This document shows positions 31,977-43,239 of a stretch of DNA of 64,000 nucleotides, one piece after another. Each line of letters begins with the position of its first letter. The first letter of the stretch is position 1. Origin of the DNA: Phytophthora quininea (taxonomy: Eukaryota > Oomycota > Peronosporomycetes > Peronosporales > Peronosporaceae); assembly GCA_011947345.1 (NCBI GenBank), contig JAAVTG010000229.1:310001-374000 (forward strand). Direction: 5' to 3'. Below the pieces are notes generated by a model. The model saw only the letters and a list, made by a program, of their open reading frames with translations. It was not told the origin of the DNA and searched no databases. Both the position numbers and the translations under genes were made by a program.

Positions 31977-33110
31977 TTAAAGCGACGGGAAACTCATCGT
32001 CTTCTTCTTGGCTGTCGTTAGAAAGCGTCGCTGCAGTGCCTTGAGCTCTTCGACCTGCGCCCGCAGTTGAAAGTTTTCTCTTTTCAGTTCGACGTGGACA
32101 GCAAAGAGGCCTGCTCCCTGGGCGTCGGCTCTCCTCACTGCTATCTCGTTCGTGAGCTGTTGTTGGAGCTTAGCAGCGCGATCTTGCAGACTTTGGTGAT
32201 CGGTTTGGAGATTGGCATGGCGTTCTTCGGTCTCCTGTATCTGTGCGAGCAGCGCCTTCTGCTGCAACAGAAGCTTTGCTGACGCTGTGCTCGTCGGTCG
32301 CTCCTCGGGTTTATCTTCAAGAGTTCGATTGCGCTCTCGTAAGTTTATGAGTTCCTCCGTCAATGTCTTCTGGCTGGCTTGCATGGTCGCGAGTTGAGTC
32401 TGCAGAGCTCCGATTTGTTCTCGTTGAGTTGTGGCCTCTTTGGAAACGTGGTCAAAGTCGGATCTCGCTACGTCAGCAGCCCGACGGGCAGTTTCAATGT
32501 CTTGACGGACCTGCTCCAATTCGGCTTCCAGTCGTTGTTTGCTCTTCTCCTCCTCGACCTCCACCTGTGTAGGCTGCTGGTTGTTTTTGATACGAGTCGG
32601 GCTGGCAGGAGGCAACGTCTTGGAGGCCTCAGATATTGTCGCCTCTAGCTGTGCTCGCTCTCCTTTCCACTCTTGCCGTTCGTGTCGGAGTGTATCCCGA
32701 GCGTCACGCAATGCAAGGTCCAAAGTGATCATGTTGTTTCGAAGTTTGCTGATTTCAGCGGTGAGAGTCTCGACAGTGCGCGCCTGCTCGGCAAGTTTTG
32801 CACTTGCAGCCTCCTCGACCTCTTTGAGTTTGTGGACATGCTCTTCTTTCAGTCGTTCGATCTCAGCTTCCAATTCAGCTGAGAGATTCGAGCGTGGCAA
32901 GCCTTGACCGAGGTGGAGTGTCCCCTGTATAAGGCACTATTAGCACAACGCTGGCAGTCGTGACTGGTGCACTACCTACCTTTTGCAGCTTTGCTACTTG
33001 TTCCCGGAGCTCGACATTCTCGTCGAGGGTTTTCTGCAGCAGCTCCAATGTGCGGACATGCTTGGAGCGAAGCCGCTCGAGACGCTGTCGAGGATCATCA
33101 TCTTTCCATC
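31977..33110 (-). CDS. Coiled-coil protein, unknown function (5' end uncertain)
   Basis: The main exon (about 31,977-32,925) encodes a nearly continuous coiled coil rich in Glu, Gln, Ala and Arg (for example LEAELEQVRQDIETARRAA). It ends in a basic tail, KKKTMSFPSL. An intron at about 32,926-32,980 (GTAGGT...TAG on the coding strand) joins it to an upstream exon reading RLRSKHVRTLELLQKTLDEN followed by VELREQVAKLQK. The start codon upstream of that exon could not be fixed. No motor, kinase or membrane segment is visible. It is probably a cytoskeletal or scaffold protein, by composition only. A relic of its 3' end lies at 28,560-28,740. Confidence 0.65.
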
Positions 33111-33839
33111 AACCAGGAAGGCATCCAAGTGCTGCTAAACAAAGCTGCTCCATGCCAACACTGCATTATATATAGCGGGCAATTTCTGGTGAGTGTGTCA
33201 TCTCTGGTCGACCCTTTTGGGGTTGATCGCCGTCTTCAACCAGTTGACAGTCCTCTCTTCCAGAGAATCCAATGAAGGCAAGAAATCCTCGCGGCACATG
33301 CCAATGGCGATGGCCATTCACCGCCGTCTCTTTTGATTAAGTTCATACAGAAGCACGATGTACTAGTATTCTATGGTTGCCTTCGGGCTGTGTCTCTCCA
33401 TCTTATCGTTTCCCAACAAGCAACAAGTATCCAGCATAGCTGCAGCTGAGGACCCTCGTCAACCAGGTGCCTGCTCACCACGAGCCTACCTGTGCCGTCA
33501 GAGGCGTTTTCCAGCAGAGAATCAACCAACACAAAATATTCACGACACATGGCGAAGGTGATGACCATCCTCGCTTCAGTCCCTCTGGTTCCGTTCCAAC
33601 TGTCCGGCACCAAGTGGCGGTAGCTGCCCCAACGTCGAGATCATTTTGATGGAGCCTCGTGGACGACTACAGACGACGTTGAAAATGTGGTTCTGAAGAC
33701 AGTGCATTCAGTACCGTGGTTGCCACCCTGGTACACTTTTTCGTTGTTGTGCGATTGAGAAGGGTCTCCGACACCGCGTTGACTACCAGTGCGGGGTATC
33801 ACCAACAGGCTGTAGCGGTCTTTGCTGCAGCCACCTTTG
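33111..33839. other. Intergenic, no gene seen
   Basis: Contains the presumed promoter of the coiled-coil gene and unassigned sequence. No convincing frame on either strand. Confidence 0.35.
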
Positions 33840-34251
33840 TCTCAAAGCCATGCTTGACAAGGCATCCGTCCGGTGTCTGTCTCTTTCTTGCAGGGTGGTC
33901 GACGGCAACGACTCGCTGTTCGAGCTAACTATTCAACGAATGCCTCCATGTGGCGGCCACAAACAGCTTGCGGCGCAGGATGCTCGCGCCCGCACTCCAT
34001 ATGGGGCGAGTACTCTGTCGTACTGCAGGTAAAGGCCGCAACAACTGTGTGACGGCGCGCGTGAGCCGGTCTGCGGCTCGAGGCTCGCCTACTCCCGCAC
34101 CAGCCACCGAGCGCAAGCCTCGTCGACTCACTTTTCAATTTGCCCCGCAGTTGTCAGCATCCCAACAGCGGCTTCAAGTGTTGTTCACCCTCTCAACGTT
34201 TTCCGTCTCCAGTCTTCAGTCTGCGTCCACTTCCCAGTCTCTTTGTCCAGG
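33840..34251 (+). promoter_or_regulatory. Upstream region shared by the Gly-rich repeat genes (gene B)
   Basis: Related to the flanks of genes A and C. Kept blocks include GTCCGGTGTCTGTCTCTTT, ATTCAACGAATGCCTCC and CACAAACAGCTTGCGGC. They lie in the same order and at similar spacing in gene C. Confidence 0.8.
34126..34141 (+). promoter_or_regulatory. Oomycete initiator-like element, gene B
   Basis: ACTCACTTTTCAATTT, identical to the gene A element and about the same distance (110 bases) from the start codon. Confidence 0.7.
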
Positions 34252-36716
34252 ATGAACCTCACCAAGATTTTCGCTCACCTCGCGCTCATTGCCGCGGCGA
34301 TGGGATCCCTCGCGGACGCTGGCCACATTAGCGGCCAAACCCCGCAGAGCGTCTCTGGAGACGACTCGTACACTTCGGGCAAGGTGAGCACTCCTGCTCC
34401 TACGACTCTCACCCCAACGGTGACCCCATGTGCCTCGACGGTGACTCCAGTCGCAACGCCCGCGACTCCGATTGCGACCCCAGCAGCTACGACCCCGGCT
34501 CCGATTGCAACCCCAGTCGCAACGCCCGCGGCTCCGATTGCGACCCCAGCAGCTACGACCCCGGCTCCGATTGCAACCCCAGTCGCAACGCCCGCGGCTC
34601 CGATTGCGACCCCAGCAGCAACGACCGAGGTCCCGGAGATAACTCCTGCTGCAACGACAGCAGCTCCGACATCAAGTCCTGTTCCTACGACAGAGGCGCC
34701 AACGTCAACACCAGCCGCAACGACGCCGATTGCAACGAATCCGGTAACTACGGCTGCTCCAACGGCCAGCCCAAGCGATCAAAAGGGCGACAGCACTACC
34801 CCGCAGCCAACTCAAGGAAGCATCAAAGATGGAGCCCACGCTACGACTGCTCGAACGACTAGTCCTGGCAACAAGGGCGATAACTCCACCCCGTGTCCGT
34901 CGAAGCCATCTCAAGAAGACGTGAACGGAGGGGCTCAAGGATCGGCTGCCGGAGGTAATGGTGGCATCGATGCTCACGGATCGGCCGCCGGCGGAATTGG
35001 TGGAGGAGTCCACGGCGGTGCTGAAGGCGGCATCGGTGGCGGTGCTCACGGATCGGCCGCCGGCGGAATTGGTGGAGGAGTCCACGGCGGTGCTAAAGGC
35101 GGTGCTCAGGGAGGCATCGGTGGCGGTGTCAACGGTGGTGCTGAAGGCGGAATTGGCGGAGGAGTCCACGGCGGTGCTCAGGGAGGCGTTGGCGGTGGTG
35201 TTGGTGGCGGTGTCACTGGCGGCATCGGCGGTGGTGCTCACGGATCGGCCGCCGGCGGAATTGGTGGAGGAGTCCACGGCGGTGCTGAAGGCGGTGCTCA
35301 GGAGGCATCGGTGGCGGTGTCAACGGTGGTGCTGAAGGCGGAATTGGCGGAGGAGTCCACGGCGGTGCTCAGGAGGCGTTGGCGGTGGTGTTGGTGGCGG
35401 TGTCACTGGCGGCATCGGCGGTGGTGCTCACGGATCGGCCGCCGGCGGAATTGGTGGAGGAGTCCACGGCGGTGCTAAAGGCGGTGCTCAGGGAGGCATC
35501 GGTGGCGGTGTCAACGGTGGTGCTGAAGGCGGAATTGGCGGAGGAGTCCACGGCGGTGCTCAGGGAGGCGTTGGCGGTGGTGTTGGTGGCGGTGTCACTG
35601 GCGGCATCGGCGGTGGTGCTCACGGATCGGCCGCCGGCGGAATTGGTGGAGGAGTCCACGGCGGTGCTGAAGGCGGTGCTCAGGGAGGCATCGGTGGCGG
35701 TGTCAACGGTGGTGCTGAAGGCGGAATTGGCGGAGGAGTCCACGGCGGTGCTCAGGGAGGCGTTGGCGGTGGTGTTGGTGGCGGTGTCACTGGCGGCATC
35801 GGCGGTGGTGCTCACGGATCGGCCGCCGGCGGAATTGGTGGAGGAGTCCACGGCGGTGCTGAAGGCGGTGCTCAGGGAGGCATCGGTGGCGGTGTCAACG
35901 GTGGTGCTGAAGGCGGAATTGGCGGAGGAGTCCACGGCGGTGCTCAGGGAGGCGTTGGCGGTGGTGTTGGTGGCGGTGTCACTGGCGGCATCGGCGGTGG
36001 TGCTCACGGATCGGCCGCCGGCGGAATGGTGGAGGAGTCCACGGCGGTGCTGAAGGCGGTGCTCAGGGAGGCATCGGTGGCGGTGTCAACGGTGGTGCTG
36101 AAGGCGGAATTGGCGGAGGAGTCCACGGCGGTGCTCAGGGAGGCGTTGGCGGTGGTGTTGGTGGCGGTGTCACTGGCGGCATCGGCGGTGGTGCTCACGG
36201 ATCGGCCGCCGGCGGAATTGGTGGAGGAGTCCACGGCGGTGCTGAAGGCGGTGCTCAGGGAGGCATCGGTGGCGGTGTCAACGGTGGTGCTGAAGGCGGA
36301 ATTGGCGGAGGAGTCCACGGCGGTGCTCAGGGAGGCGTTGGCGGTGGTGTTGGTGGCGGTGTCACTGGCGGCATCGGCGGTGGTGCTCACGGATCGGCCG
36401 CCGGCGGAATTGGTGGAGGAGTCCACGGCGGTGCTGAAGGCGGTGCTCAGGGAGGCATTGGCGGTGGTGCTCACGCAGGCGCTGGTGCTCATGCTGGTGC
36501 TGGCGGTGATCGCACTTCGACAGAAAGAATGGCGACCATGAGAAGTCTTACACTACTTTCTGGGGCATTAAGGGCGATCAAATCGGAAAGAAGGTGGCTG
36601 GGGCGTTCGGTGCAAAGACTCCGTGCCCCACCCCGAAGACAGCTGGGACGACCGCTGCGAAGACGCCGTGCCCCAATCCGGCGAACAAGTCTGCCCAGAA
36701 GTCTCTCCGTCAGTAA
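34252..36716 (+). CDS. Secreted Thr/Pro then Gly-rich tandem-repeat protein (gene B)
   Basis: ATG 34,252 starts a signal peptide ([18 protein letters not shown]). Next is a mucin-like region (about residues 45-190) of Thr/Pro/Ala repeats such as [12 protein letters not shown], a likely O-glycosylation target. The third part is a Gly-rich body made of a 64-residue unit containing [14 protein letters not shown] and GGVTGG. A short C-terminal domain has two TPCP motifs and ends KSLRQ. Four single-base losses break the frame: about 35,301, about 35,371, about 36,026 and AAA 36,524-36,526. The first three sit inside the repeat, where neighbouring units give the expected base. The stop TAA at 36,714 follows SLRQ, the same ending as gene C, which fixes the true last frame. 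Confidence 0.8.
34930..36470 (+). repeat. 192-base coding tandem array in gene B
   Basis: The marker GCTCACGG recurs at 35,236, 35,426, 35,618, 35,810, 36,002, 36,193 and 36,385. Spacings are therefore 190, 192, 192, 192, 191 and 192. The short units are exactly those with frame breaks, so the native unit is 192 bases (64 codons). Confidence 0.9.
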
Positions 36717-37183
36717 AATGCTAGCATACTAGCAGCCGTAGTGTTGCATTCAGTGTCATGGCCAATTCATTTTTCTGATGAAACTGTTGTTAAAGCGTGT
36801 TCAGTTTGGAGTAGTAGCTCGAATAGCACCCCACGTACCGAATTGCCACACTGCGAGCCTGTCGTGTAGCGCGATGAATGCGTCTAATATCACTGCAACA
36901 ATTTGCCGCTACTACTCGACGTGTCAAAGATATCACGACAGCCGAAAAACATGTTTCCGTTGCATACCGGCAGCATTGGCCAGACTCCGTTTGCCTCTTT
37001 GAAAATGTTTACCGTTACTTCATTCGACGATGTTGTTTGCCGCAAGCTCAAGGCGCGGCGAATCCTAGAGGAAAGCATTTGGATAATGCAAACAATAATC
37101 GCCATGTGGTCATGGATCATATCGAGAAGCACCATGAGTTTCACTTTGGAATTGGAACTAGAAGGAGCAACCGAAGGGCAAGG
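36717..37183. other. Intergenic region before a small secreted-protein gene
   Basis: No gene seen. A weak initiator-like string, TTTCACTTTGGAATTG, lies at about 37,139, some 45 bases before the next start codon. Confidence 0.35.
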
Positions 37184-37771
37184 ATGAATTTCGTCACGAT
37201 TTCGGCCGTCGTCGTCGTTGCTGCCTTGTGCGTGACTTTCGCCACCGCGGCGGAGGAAGCTGAGAGAGAACTATACTACGTGCGCACGCCAATCACCAAG
37301 AGCCCCTACAACCGCGTTATCCCTCCTCCCCTCATCCAGCCCCCAACGCGTAAAAATATAGCGTCGAAGCCGAAGCTGCAAGCTAACATCTTAATCATTT
37401 CTTTTACAACACGGAAATGTATGATACCACTCCAAACTGCTTTCTTCCTGAAGCAAGGCATGCGCATTAACAAACACACCTTAAAAGCTCAGCGCGTCCG
37501 CAACAAGTTCTCGCGTCGCCAAGTTCGCCGCATATCGCCGCATCCACGGGTTAACGACGACAAGGGCCTGCCCAATAACACAAGTGTTACGTCCAGGGTT
37601 TTCTCAAGGGTAAAGCGCTTTATATTGTACTTACCAGCTTTACATCGGACGTGGCTGGCGAGAAAAGAAGCAGCAGCGTCAGAAGAAGAGCTTCGTAGAC
37701 GTACCCTTGCCAAGCGAGGGCCAAGACGGCATTGCTCAGCTGCTACAATGAAACAAGAGGAATTGATTTAA
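37184..37771 (+). CDS. Small secreted protein, unknown
   Basis: ATG 37,184 begins a good signal peptide (MNFVTISAVVVVAALCVTFA). A mature part starts AEEAERELYYVRTP, has a Pro-rich stretch (RVIPPPLIQPPTRK), and ends in a long basic tail of Arg and Lys. The full frame has 195 residues. The stretch after QPPTRK could contain an intron beginning GTAAAAATAT, in which case the basic tail would change. No domain or RXLR motif is seen. The start MNF and signal peptide recall, but do not clearly belong to, the MNL family nearby. Confidence 0.5.
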   Translation: MNFVTISAVVVVAALCVTFATAAEEAERELYYVRTPITKSPYNRVIPPPLIQPPTRKNIASKPKLQANILIISFTTRKCMIPLQTAFFLKQGMRINKHTLKAQRVRNKFSRRQVRRISPHPRVNDDKGLPNNTSVTSRVFSRVKRFILYLPALHRTWLARKEAAASEEELRRRTLAKRGPRRHCSAATMKQEELI

Positions 37772-38118
37772 AAAAATAGACAGGAAAATAAAACTCGGAA
37801 ATCTCACTTTGTGAAGAATACAGCCAGCGAGATCCACGAGTAGTTTCCCCACTTGTTGCATCGGTGCAACACGCAGCAACCAGCAAGCTAGAAGCGGTGC
37901 AACCTGCGCAGTATCAAGAGCGAAAGCGTCAGGTTCAAACCAACACCCAGCAAAACGACAAAAACTTTATCGCTCTTGTTACAGTACCGAGTCACGACTT
38001 TGCTTGGTTGGAAAATGAAACTTGGCGCCGTCCCGTATGAGCACCTCCATAATGTCCAAGTGCGCCATCACCTTGATACTAACGACCACAGGGAGGAGGC
38101 AGTTCTGAAAGCAATAAT
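37772..38118. other. Intergenic, no gene seen
   Basis: Lies between the small secreted-protein gene and the 3' end of the ankyrin gene. Nothing recognised. Confidence 0.35.
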
Positions 38119-39696
38119 TCAGTTGCTAGCACACTCCGCCCCGACAAACCAGCACCGGAAACGTACCTGAGCGCCGGGTACGAAGCTGATACTGCTTTCA
38201 CAGTTTACAAGCACCCCAATCTGGATGAAACGATGGCTTAGAACTGCCACACTACCCAGATCCACATTGTCAACTTCGCCTGTGGCGTCATGCTGTAGTA
38301 GCAGCTCCAGAATTTCCACACGGCCGAGAGAACAAGCGACTTGTACCACAGTTTCACCGTTGGCATCTTTCCAACCGAGCGAGGCTCCTCGTTTTAGGAG
38401 GAACTCTGCGCATGTCTGAGCGTCGTATTCGACAGCGGTGTGTAGGAGGCGTCCCCCAAGCTGTTAACGAAGCATACACGCGCATTACGATGAATTCTCG
38501 AAGTGTGTAGGAAGTACAGTAGAATGTGCTTACCTCCGTTCTAGCATCTGCGCCGAGGGTGCTCTTCACACGTTCGTATAGCGTTTCCAACACGTCCGGA
38601 AATTCGTGCCGGACTGCCATCACCAACGTCTTGTCCTGAGCACAATGAAGTTAGTACAGGACCCAAGTCTCCCCTCTACAACGCTCTGTTGAAGAAAGGA
38701 GGAAGAGACTCTACCCCGGCACTGGAGACCAGCTCGGGACACTTCTCCGCCAGCGCATCCACAATGTCCACGAACCCATGTTCGCCGGCAATGTCCATCG
38801 GGCTCCGACCGGCTCGGTCTTGAGCGTGGACGTCGGCTCCGTGGGCCAGCAGCTTCTCGACGTGCTTGATGAGTCCGTACTCGACGGCATTTAGCAGCGG
38901 CGTATCTCCAACCTAGCAGAAATATTCCTTCTAGCTTAGCATTAAGGCAAGCACTCAAACTGATTGTGCTTGATTACCTCGTTAGACTGGTCGACGCACG
39001 CGTGGTTGTCCAGCAGCAAATCGAGCACATTCGTGTCGATATCCCGATACGAGGATCGGTCGCGTGGTTGCTCTCGCTTCGACAGAGCCAGCTGGAACAG
39101 TGAATAACGTGTGAGACGGAATTCGTAGCTACTGTAGTGCTCGTCCTGAACAGCTCACCGCGACTGGAGACTGGATGTCGATGCAGTGCGAGCGGCGCAG
39201 CGTCATCGGTCGCATCTTCTGGAGGCAGACGCGCATCACGTCGACCTGCAGCGCCGTCATACCCGACTTGGTGACCAGATAGAGCGTTAAGGCCGCAGTG
39301 TCAGTCGACATTGTGCGTAGAAGGCCTACCTGGTCCTGCAGCTCAATGTCCGCTCCCTGGTCCACGAGGAATGCCACCGCCTCGCTGCGGCCTCGCCACA
39401 CGGCCAAGTGCAGCGCCGTCGACCGCTTGAATGTCTTCTCACAAGCCCAGCCGTTAGTGGTCATTGCCGTTAGAGGTCATTGTCGATCCACGGCCTCTCT
39501 CCTACCCCACCTGGTGGTGTACTCGCGCGTTTAGCAAGAAGGGATTTGCGACCAGTAGAGACCGTATCGCAGCGACATCGCCGGCGTCTGCGGCCTCCAT
39601 CCAGGCCTGCTCCAGCTCCGAGTTGATTTCATCTCGGTGAACGGTTAGCATTGCTGGTCTGCTCTCGCCGTGGGATCTTGGAGAATGAGCGTCCAA
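38119..39696 (-). CDS. Ankyrin-repeat protein, seven exons
   Basis: Exons on the minus strand: 39,696-39,511, 39,437-39,330, 39,266-39,159, 39,091-38,978, 38,912-38,715, 38,635-38,534 and 38,460-38,119. Each is a whole number of codons, giving about 385 residues with phase-0 introns only. Ankyrin units are clear: STALHLAVWRGRSEAVAFLV, DTPLLNAVEYGLIKHVEKLL, AGRSPMDIAGEHGFVDIVDA and NGETVVQVACSLGRVEILEL. Ankyrin stacks mediate protein binding; no catalytic domain is present. The last exon may end earlier at a GTAGTG donor, since its final 35 residues no longer look like an ankyrin unit. An alternative start lies at 39,651. Confidence 0.75.
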
Positions 39697-39766
39697 CAGA
39701 GCGTTTCGGGGTCTGTGGTTCTTCCACGGAATCCGTCACCATGCCTGTGGTCTCGTTCGTCACGTA

Positions 39767-40195
39767 TTGATACATTGGGGTCGAACGTGTGCTCAAGAGC
39801 TGCCTTTGCCTTCCTTCGTCTTTAAATCACTTGCTTACTTGTCTGCTTGGTGTACACGGAAAGCTCGACAAAGAATGCCAACACAGCATCCGATGCTGGC
39901 AGCATATTTCTACATGAAAGCTCCCATGGTGACCGTACGGACGAGGAACGGCGAAGCTGAACCGCAGTCGAGCAGTCAAACCTCGTCCTTCAGGGCTAAT
40001 GTTCTCGAAGATATTGCGTCGAGTACGTCGATCTCGTGCCCAGCGTCGTCCCCGCTTTCACGCCGCCAGGTTCTGCCCCAGAAGCACCATCGACACCAAC
40101 GGCAGGCCAACGGATCGCTGGATGCATCCAAGGTGTGGGCAAATCTAGAAGAGCTGGTGCATTTCGTCAAGTATCGCTGTCAGCCTAGCGCTTAA
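39767..40195 (+). CDS. Possible small protein, unknown
   Basis: Open frame of 142 residues; an inner ATG at 39,878 (MPTQHPMLAAYFYMKAP) is an alternative start. The C-terminal part is basic and Ser/Gln-rich, ending KVWANLEELVHFVKYRCQ. No domain recognised. It sits between divergent ankyrin and RRP8 genes, where a short gene is possible. Confidence 0.35.
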   Translation: MIHWGRTCAQELPLPSFVFKSLAYLSAWCTRKARQRMPTQHPMLAAYFYMKAPMVTVRTRNGEAEPQSSSQTSSFRANVLEDIASSTSISCPASSPLSRRQVLPQKHHRHQRQANGSLDASKVWANLEELVHFVKYRCQPSA

Positions 40196-40383
40196 GGCTC
40201 AATGCACGAGCAACCAGTGCCAGACCACTACGTACCTGGGAAGCTTGGCCGTCATTGAACACCATCGTCGGGTCCGATGTGGAACTGTTCGCTCGAATGA
40301 TAGGATACTCAAAAGTAAGTGCACAACGTGGTGCTTACTTTCGAGTGTCACGTTTCATTGTCACTGTTATCGTTTCCGTGGAC

Positions 40384-41356
40384 ATGGGCAAGAAGCGTCG
40401 TGGGAACAGTGCCGCCAAGGGCAAACCGGCCGGCGCCAATGGCAGCAAGAAGGTGCGCGGCAAAGCCAAGACAAAGCAGGTCGCAGTGGTGTCGAAATCG
40501 CAGCACAAGGCCCAACAGAACGCTCAAAAGAGCAAGAAGAACTTGACGGCCAGCGATCGACTGGCTGAGATGCGGCGCCGACTGGACGGCGGCAAGTTTC
40601 GCATGCTCAATGAGCAGCTGTACACGAGCACGGGGAGAAATCGTTCTCGACCTTCCAGGAGGACCCAGAGCTCTTCGACGTGTACCACCAGGGCTTCCGA
40701 GAACAGGCCGACAAGTGGCCCGTCAATCCTCTCGACACCTTCATCGACTACGTCAAGTACGTCCAAGTCTTGCAGATTTGAGTAAAAATCTCTTATGTAT
40801 AATTATTGCTATTGCAGACGACACCCCAAAGCAATTGTGGCAGACTTTGGCTGCGGAGATGCGCGACTTGCCGAGAGCGTCAAGAACAAGGTGCACTCGT
40901 TCGACTTGGTGTCCCGCAAGCCGATCGTCACGGCGTGCAACATCGGCAATGTGGGTTTCCTGTTGGGTAGATTTTTCCTTGCTATTATTTCTGGAGTTTA
41001 CGTGCTGTTTTTTATGATGCGATCAGGTTCCGTTGAAGAAGAACAGCATTGACATTGGCGTGTATTGCTTGGCGTTGATGGGGAAGAGCGTTCGTGAGTA
41101 TATTCGCGAGGTATACCGCGTGCTCAAGCCTGGAGGTGTGTTGAAGGTGGCGGAAGTGAAGAGTCGATTCGAGACGGACGCGCTCGGAGGCATCGACGGC
41201 TTCGTGCAGGCGATGCACACGATGGGCTTCGACTGCAAGAACAAGGACGAGCGCAATAAGATGTTTGTGCTGTTCGAGTTCGTCAAGTCGCCGTCTCGCA
41301 AGCCGCAGGACGCAGGGCCGATCGAGCTCAAGGCGTGCGAGTACAAGCGGCGATAG
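40384..41356 (+). CDS. RRP8: RRP8-like rRNA-processing methyltransferase, one frameshift
   Basis: Rrp8 methylates N1 of an adenosine in large-subunit rRNA in the nucleolus. ATG 40,384 opens a Lys-rich nucleolar-type N-terminus. Then come the family's [32 protein letters not shown] and the SAM-binding motif [29 protein letters not shown] and the ending CEYKRR follow. Exons are 40,384-40,756, 40,817-40,950 and 41,027-41,356, with GTACGT...CAG and GTGGGT...CAG introns. The frame breaks at GGGG 40,632-40,635, between the STG and LFDVY segments, which are both strongly family-like. A single missing G explains it. The gene is very likely functional. Confidence 0.9.
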
Positions 41357-41406
41357 GATACGTTCATTCCAGGTCCATTGTCAATAAATACACACGAAAC
41401 ACTACA

Positions 41407-42378
41407 CTACGCATTCTCTGGCGCTGGCAGCAGCAACTCCGGTTCTTCCGCGTCGGATTTATCACCGCCGTATTCGGTATCCGAAGCGCCAGCAAAGTCC
41501 TCAAGTTCAAGGTCTGGTTGCGGAGGGAATGGCCACTCGCACGTCCACTTCTTGGGCTTAATAAAGGCGACGGAGTCGATATCCACGCCCTCGTTCGCCA
41601 ACATGGCGCACAGCGCCGATAGATTCTCTAAACTCGGCTTGAAGTGTCCGCTATGAGGTTCAATGGCGACGATAGCGCCGTGTTTGATGATGATTTTACC
41701 CGCCGCGAAGATGGGAGCACCCGACACGAAGCTGGAGTGGTGGAAGCGGCCTTTGCGCTTGCGTCCGAGATACATGCGTCCGGCCAGGTCCACCACGAAG
41801 ATCCATTTGCTTCGCTCGTCCGTATGCACGACGAGGTCTGATGCCGCGTAGTGCACTCGCACGGTATCATTTTCTTCTTGAATAAACTTGAGTTCGTAGG
41901 TTTTGCGTTCATTGGCATTGCAGTACTCGACTCTGGTGGCTCGCAGCTCCTGCTGACTGCATTCAGGCAGTTCCAACCGCTTGCCGTTGCCGTAATCGAG
42001 CCAGTGGAAGAACGAGGCGTCGGCGCTGTCGCTTCTGGCTCGAGTCTGCGTCATCTCGGTCTTCCAGGCCTTGTGGAAGGCTCGCAGGTGGAATCCGTAG
42101 CGGTGCTGCTCGTCCAGCGCCTCCAGCCAGAAGTCCTTGTGCAGAATGGACGCTCGACACATCGCGTCGTCTTGAGACGGACCTCCGTCGAGACTACGAC
42201 CGCGGCAGCGTTTAAGACCGCGTGTCAATGTCTGCATCCGCGTCCGGAGCTGCTGCCAGCGATCGACGCTGTTCACCTCGTCGTTTGCTGGTTCTGGAGG
42301 CATCTTGGAGACCGGGACCAATTCTGGGCTGTCGGCGGGCTGTCCGTGGAGCAAGTGAACGTCCAGCATGATCGGCAT
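41407..42378 (-). CDS. IQM-like (plant calmodulin-binding-family-type) protein
   Basis: Intact frame of 323 residues. The central part matches the conserved core of the plant IQM and related fungal proteins: RYGFHLRAFHKAW, FFHWLDYGNGKRLELPECSQ, RVEYCNANERKTYEL, DERSKWIFVVDLAGRMYLG and RKRKGRFHHSSFVSGAPIFA. It ends with the PHSGHFKPS segment. The N-terminus, where plant members carry an IQ motif, has only a weak basic helix (RTRMQTLTRGLKRC). The tail is acidic. The biochemical function of this core is not established. It converges tail-to-tail with RRP8, 50 bases apart. Confidence 0.8.
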   Translation of the reverse strand: MPIMLDVHLLHGQPADSPELVPVSKMPPEPANDEVNSVDRWQQLRTRMQTLTRGLKRCRGRSLDGGPSQDDAMCRASILHKDFWLEALDEQHRYGFHLRAFHKAWKTEMTQTRARSDSADASFFHWLDYGNGKRLELPECSQQELRATRVEYCNANERKTYELKFIQEENDTVRVHYAASDLVVHTDERSKWIFVVDLAGRMYLGRKRKGRFHHSSFVSGAPIFAAGKIIIKHGAIVAIEPHSGHFKPSLENLSALCAMLANEGVDIDSVAFIKPKKWTCEWPFPPQPDLELEDFAGASDTEYGGDKSDAEEPELLLPAPENA

Positions 42379-43239
42379 CGAGGAAGGAAGCTCGTACCGG
42401 TGAATTCAGAAGTGTTTGAAAAGCGAGGAGACGATAGGCGGTGCGGGAGGGATGATGTGGGGTACGGTGGACTTGGGTTAGTCGAGATCGTATGGGATCG
42501 CTGACGTCGCCCCGCCGGGTGGATTTTCATGGGTTCCGATTTTCAATGCTGTACGGTTAACCCTCAACATGTCACCTACTAGTATTCTGCTCGACGAACA
42601 CCATGAAGACGTGGACAAGAAGGCCACATTGAGTCAGCATACACGATATGAAGAGTCTTCTTGCCTTGCTAGGCAGAAAGAAGGCAGCGCGGCGGGATAA
42701 GAGTTTGCATGCTTCCACGCGCTTTGGAGTTTTCCAGGACAGCTGGAAGCTGGTTGTGGCTGATCATGGGCTATTATTTTAATAGTGTTGGCAACCGCAA
42801 GTCCCTGATCATTCACACGCAATCGCGTCGCACTATCCAGAGTCTTGGGAGCTAAAGGACTACAAGACGAGTGTCTGGACAAGAGATCAAGAACTCTTAC
42901 CGCCCAACGATGTCGACGAATACACTTCGTTTCCGCTGGTCGACAGTGTCTTAACCATGTCCATTGTCAAAGTCTTGTATAACCGGTAGCTCGATCCTGC
43001 CGGTCGCTTCCTCATACCCAGGCGGTGACGGTCGAATGCTTCTGCAGCTGAGATCTTGCATGTGATTCCCCTCGTGTTGGTCGTCACGGAGGCTTTTACT
43101 GCTCTCAATGCCTGCCCCAATCGCTCTTGGGGTTGGATTGCTCGTGTTGCTACTTCCTATTATCCAGGCACATGAAACCAGGCCTCGGCACCCTGATGTA
43201 TGTCTTGAAGAAGTTCATTTTACACAATCCCTGTCGAGT
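42379..43239. other. Intergenic region
   Basis: Holds the IQM promoter. A short + frame at 43,108-43,341 begins with a hydrophobic, signal-like stretch (IALGVGLLVLLLPIIQA) but overlaps the antisense coding end of the next gene. I treat it as unproven. No repeats seen. Confidence 0.4.
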
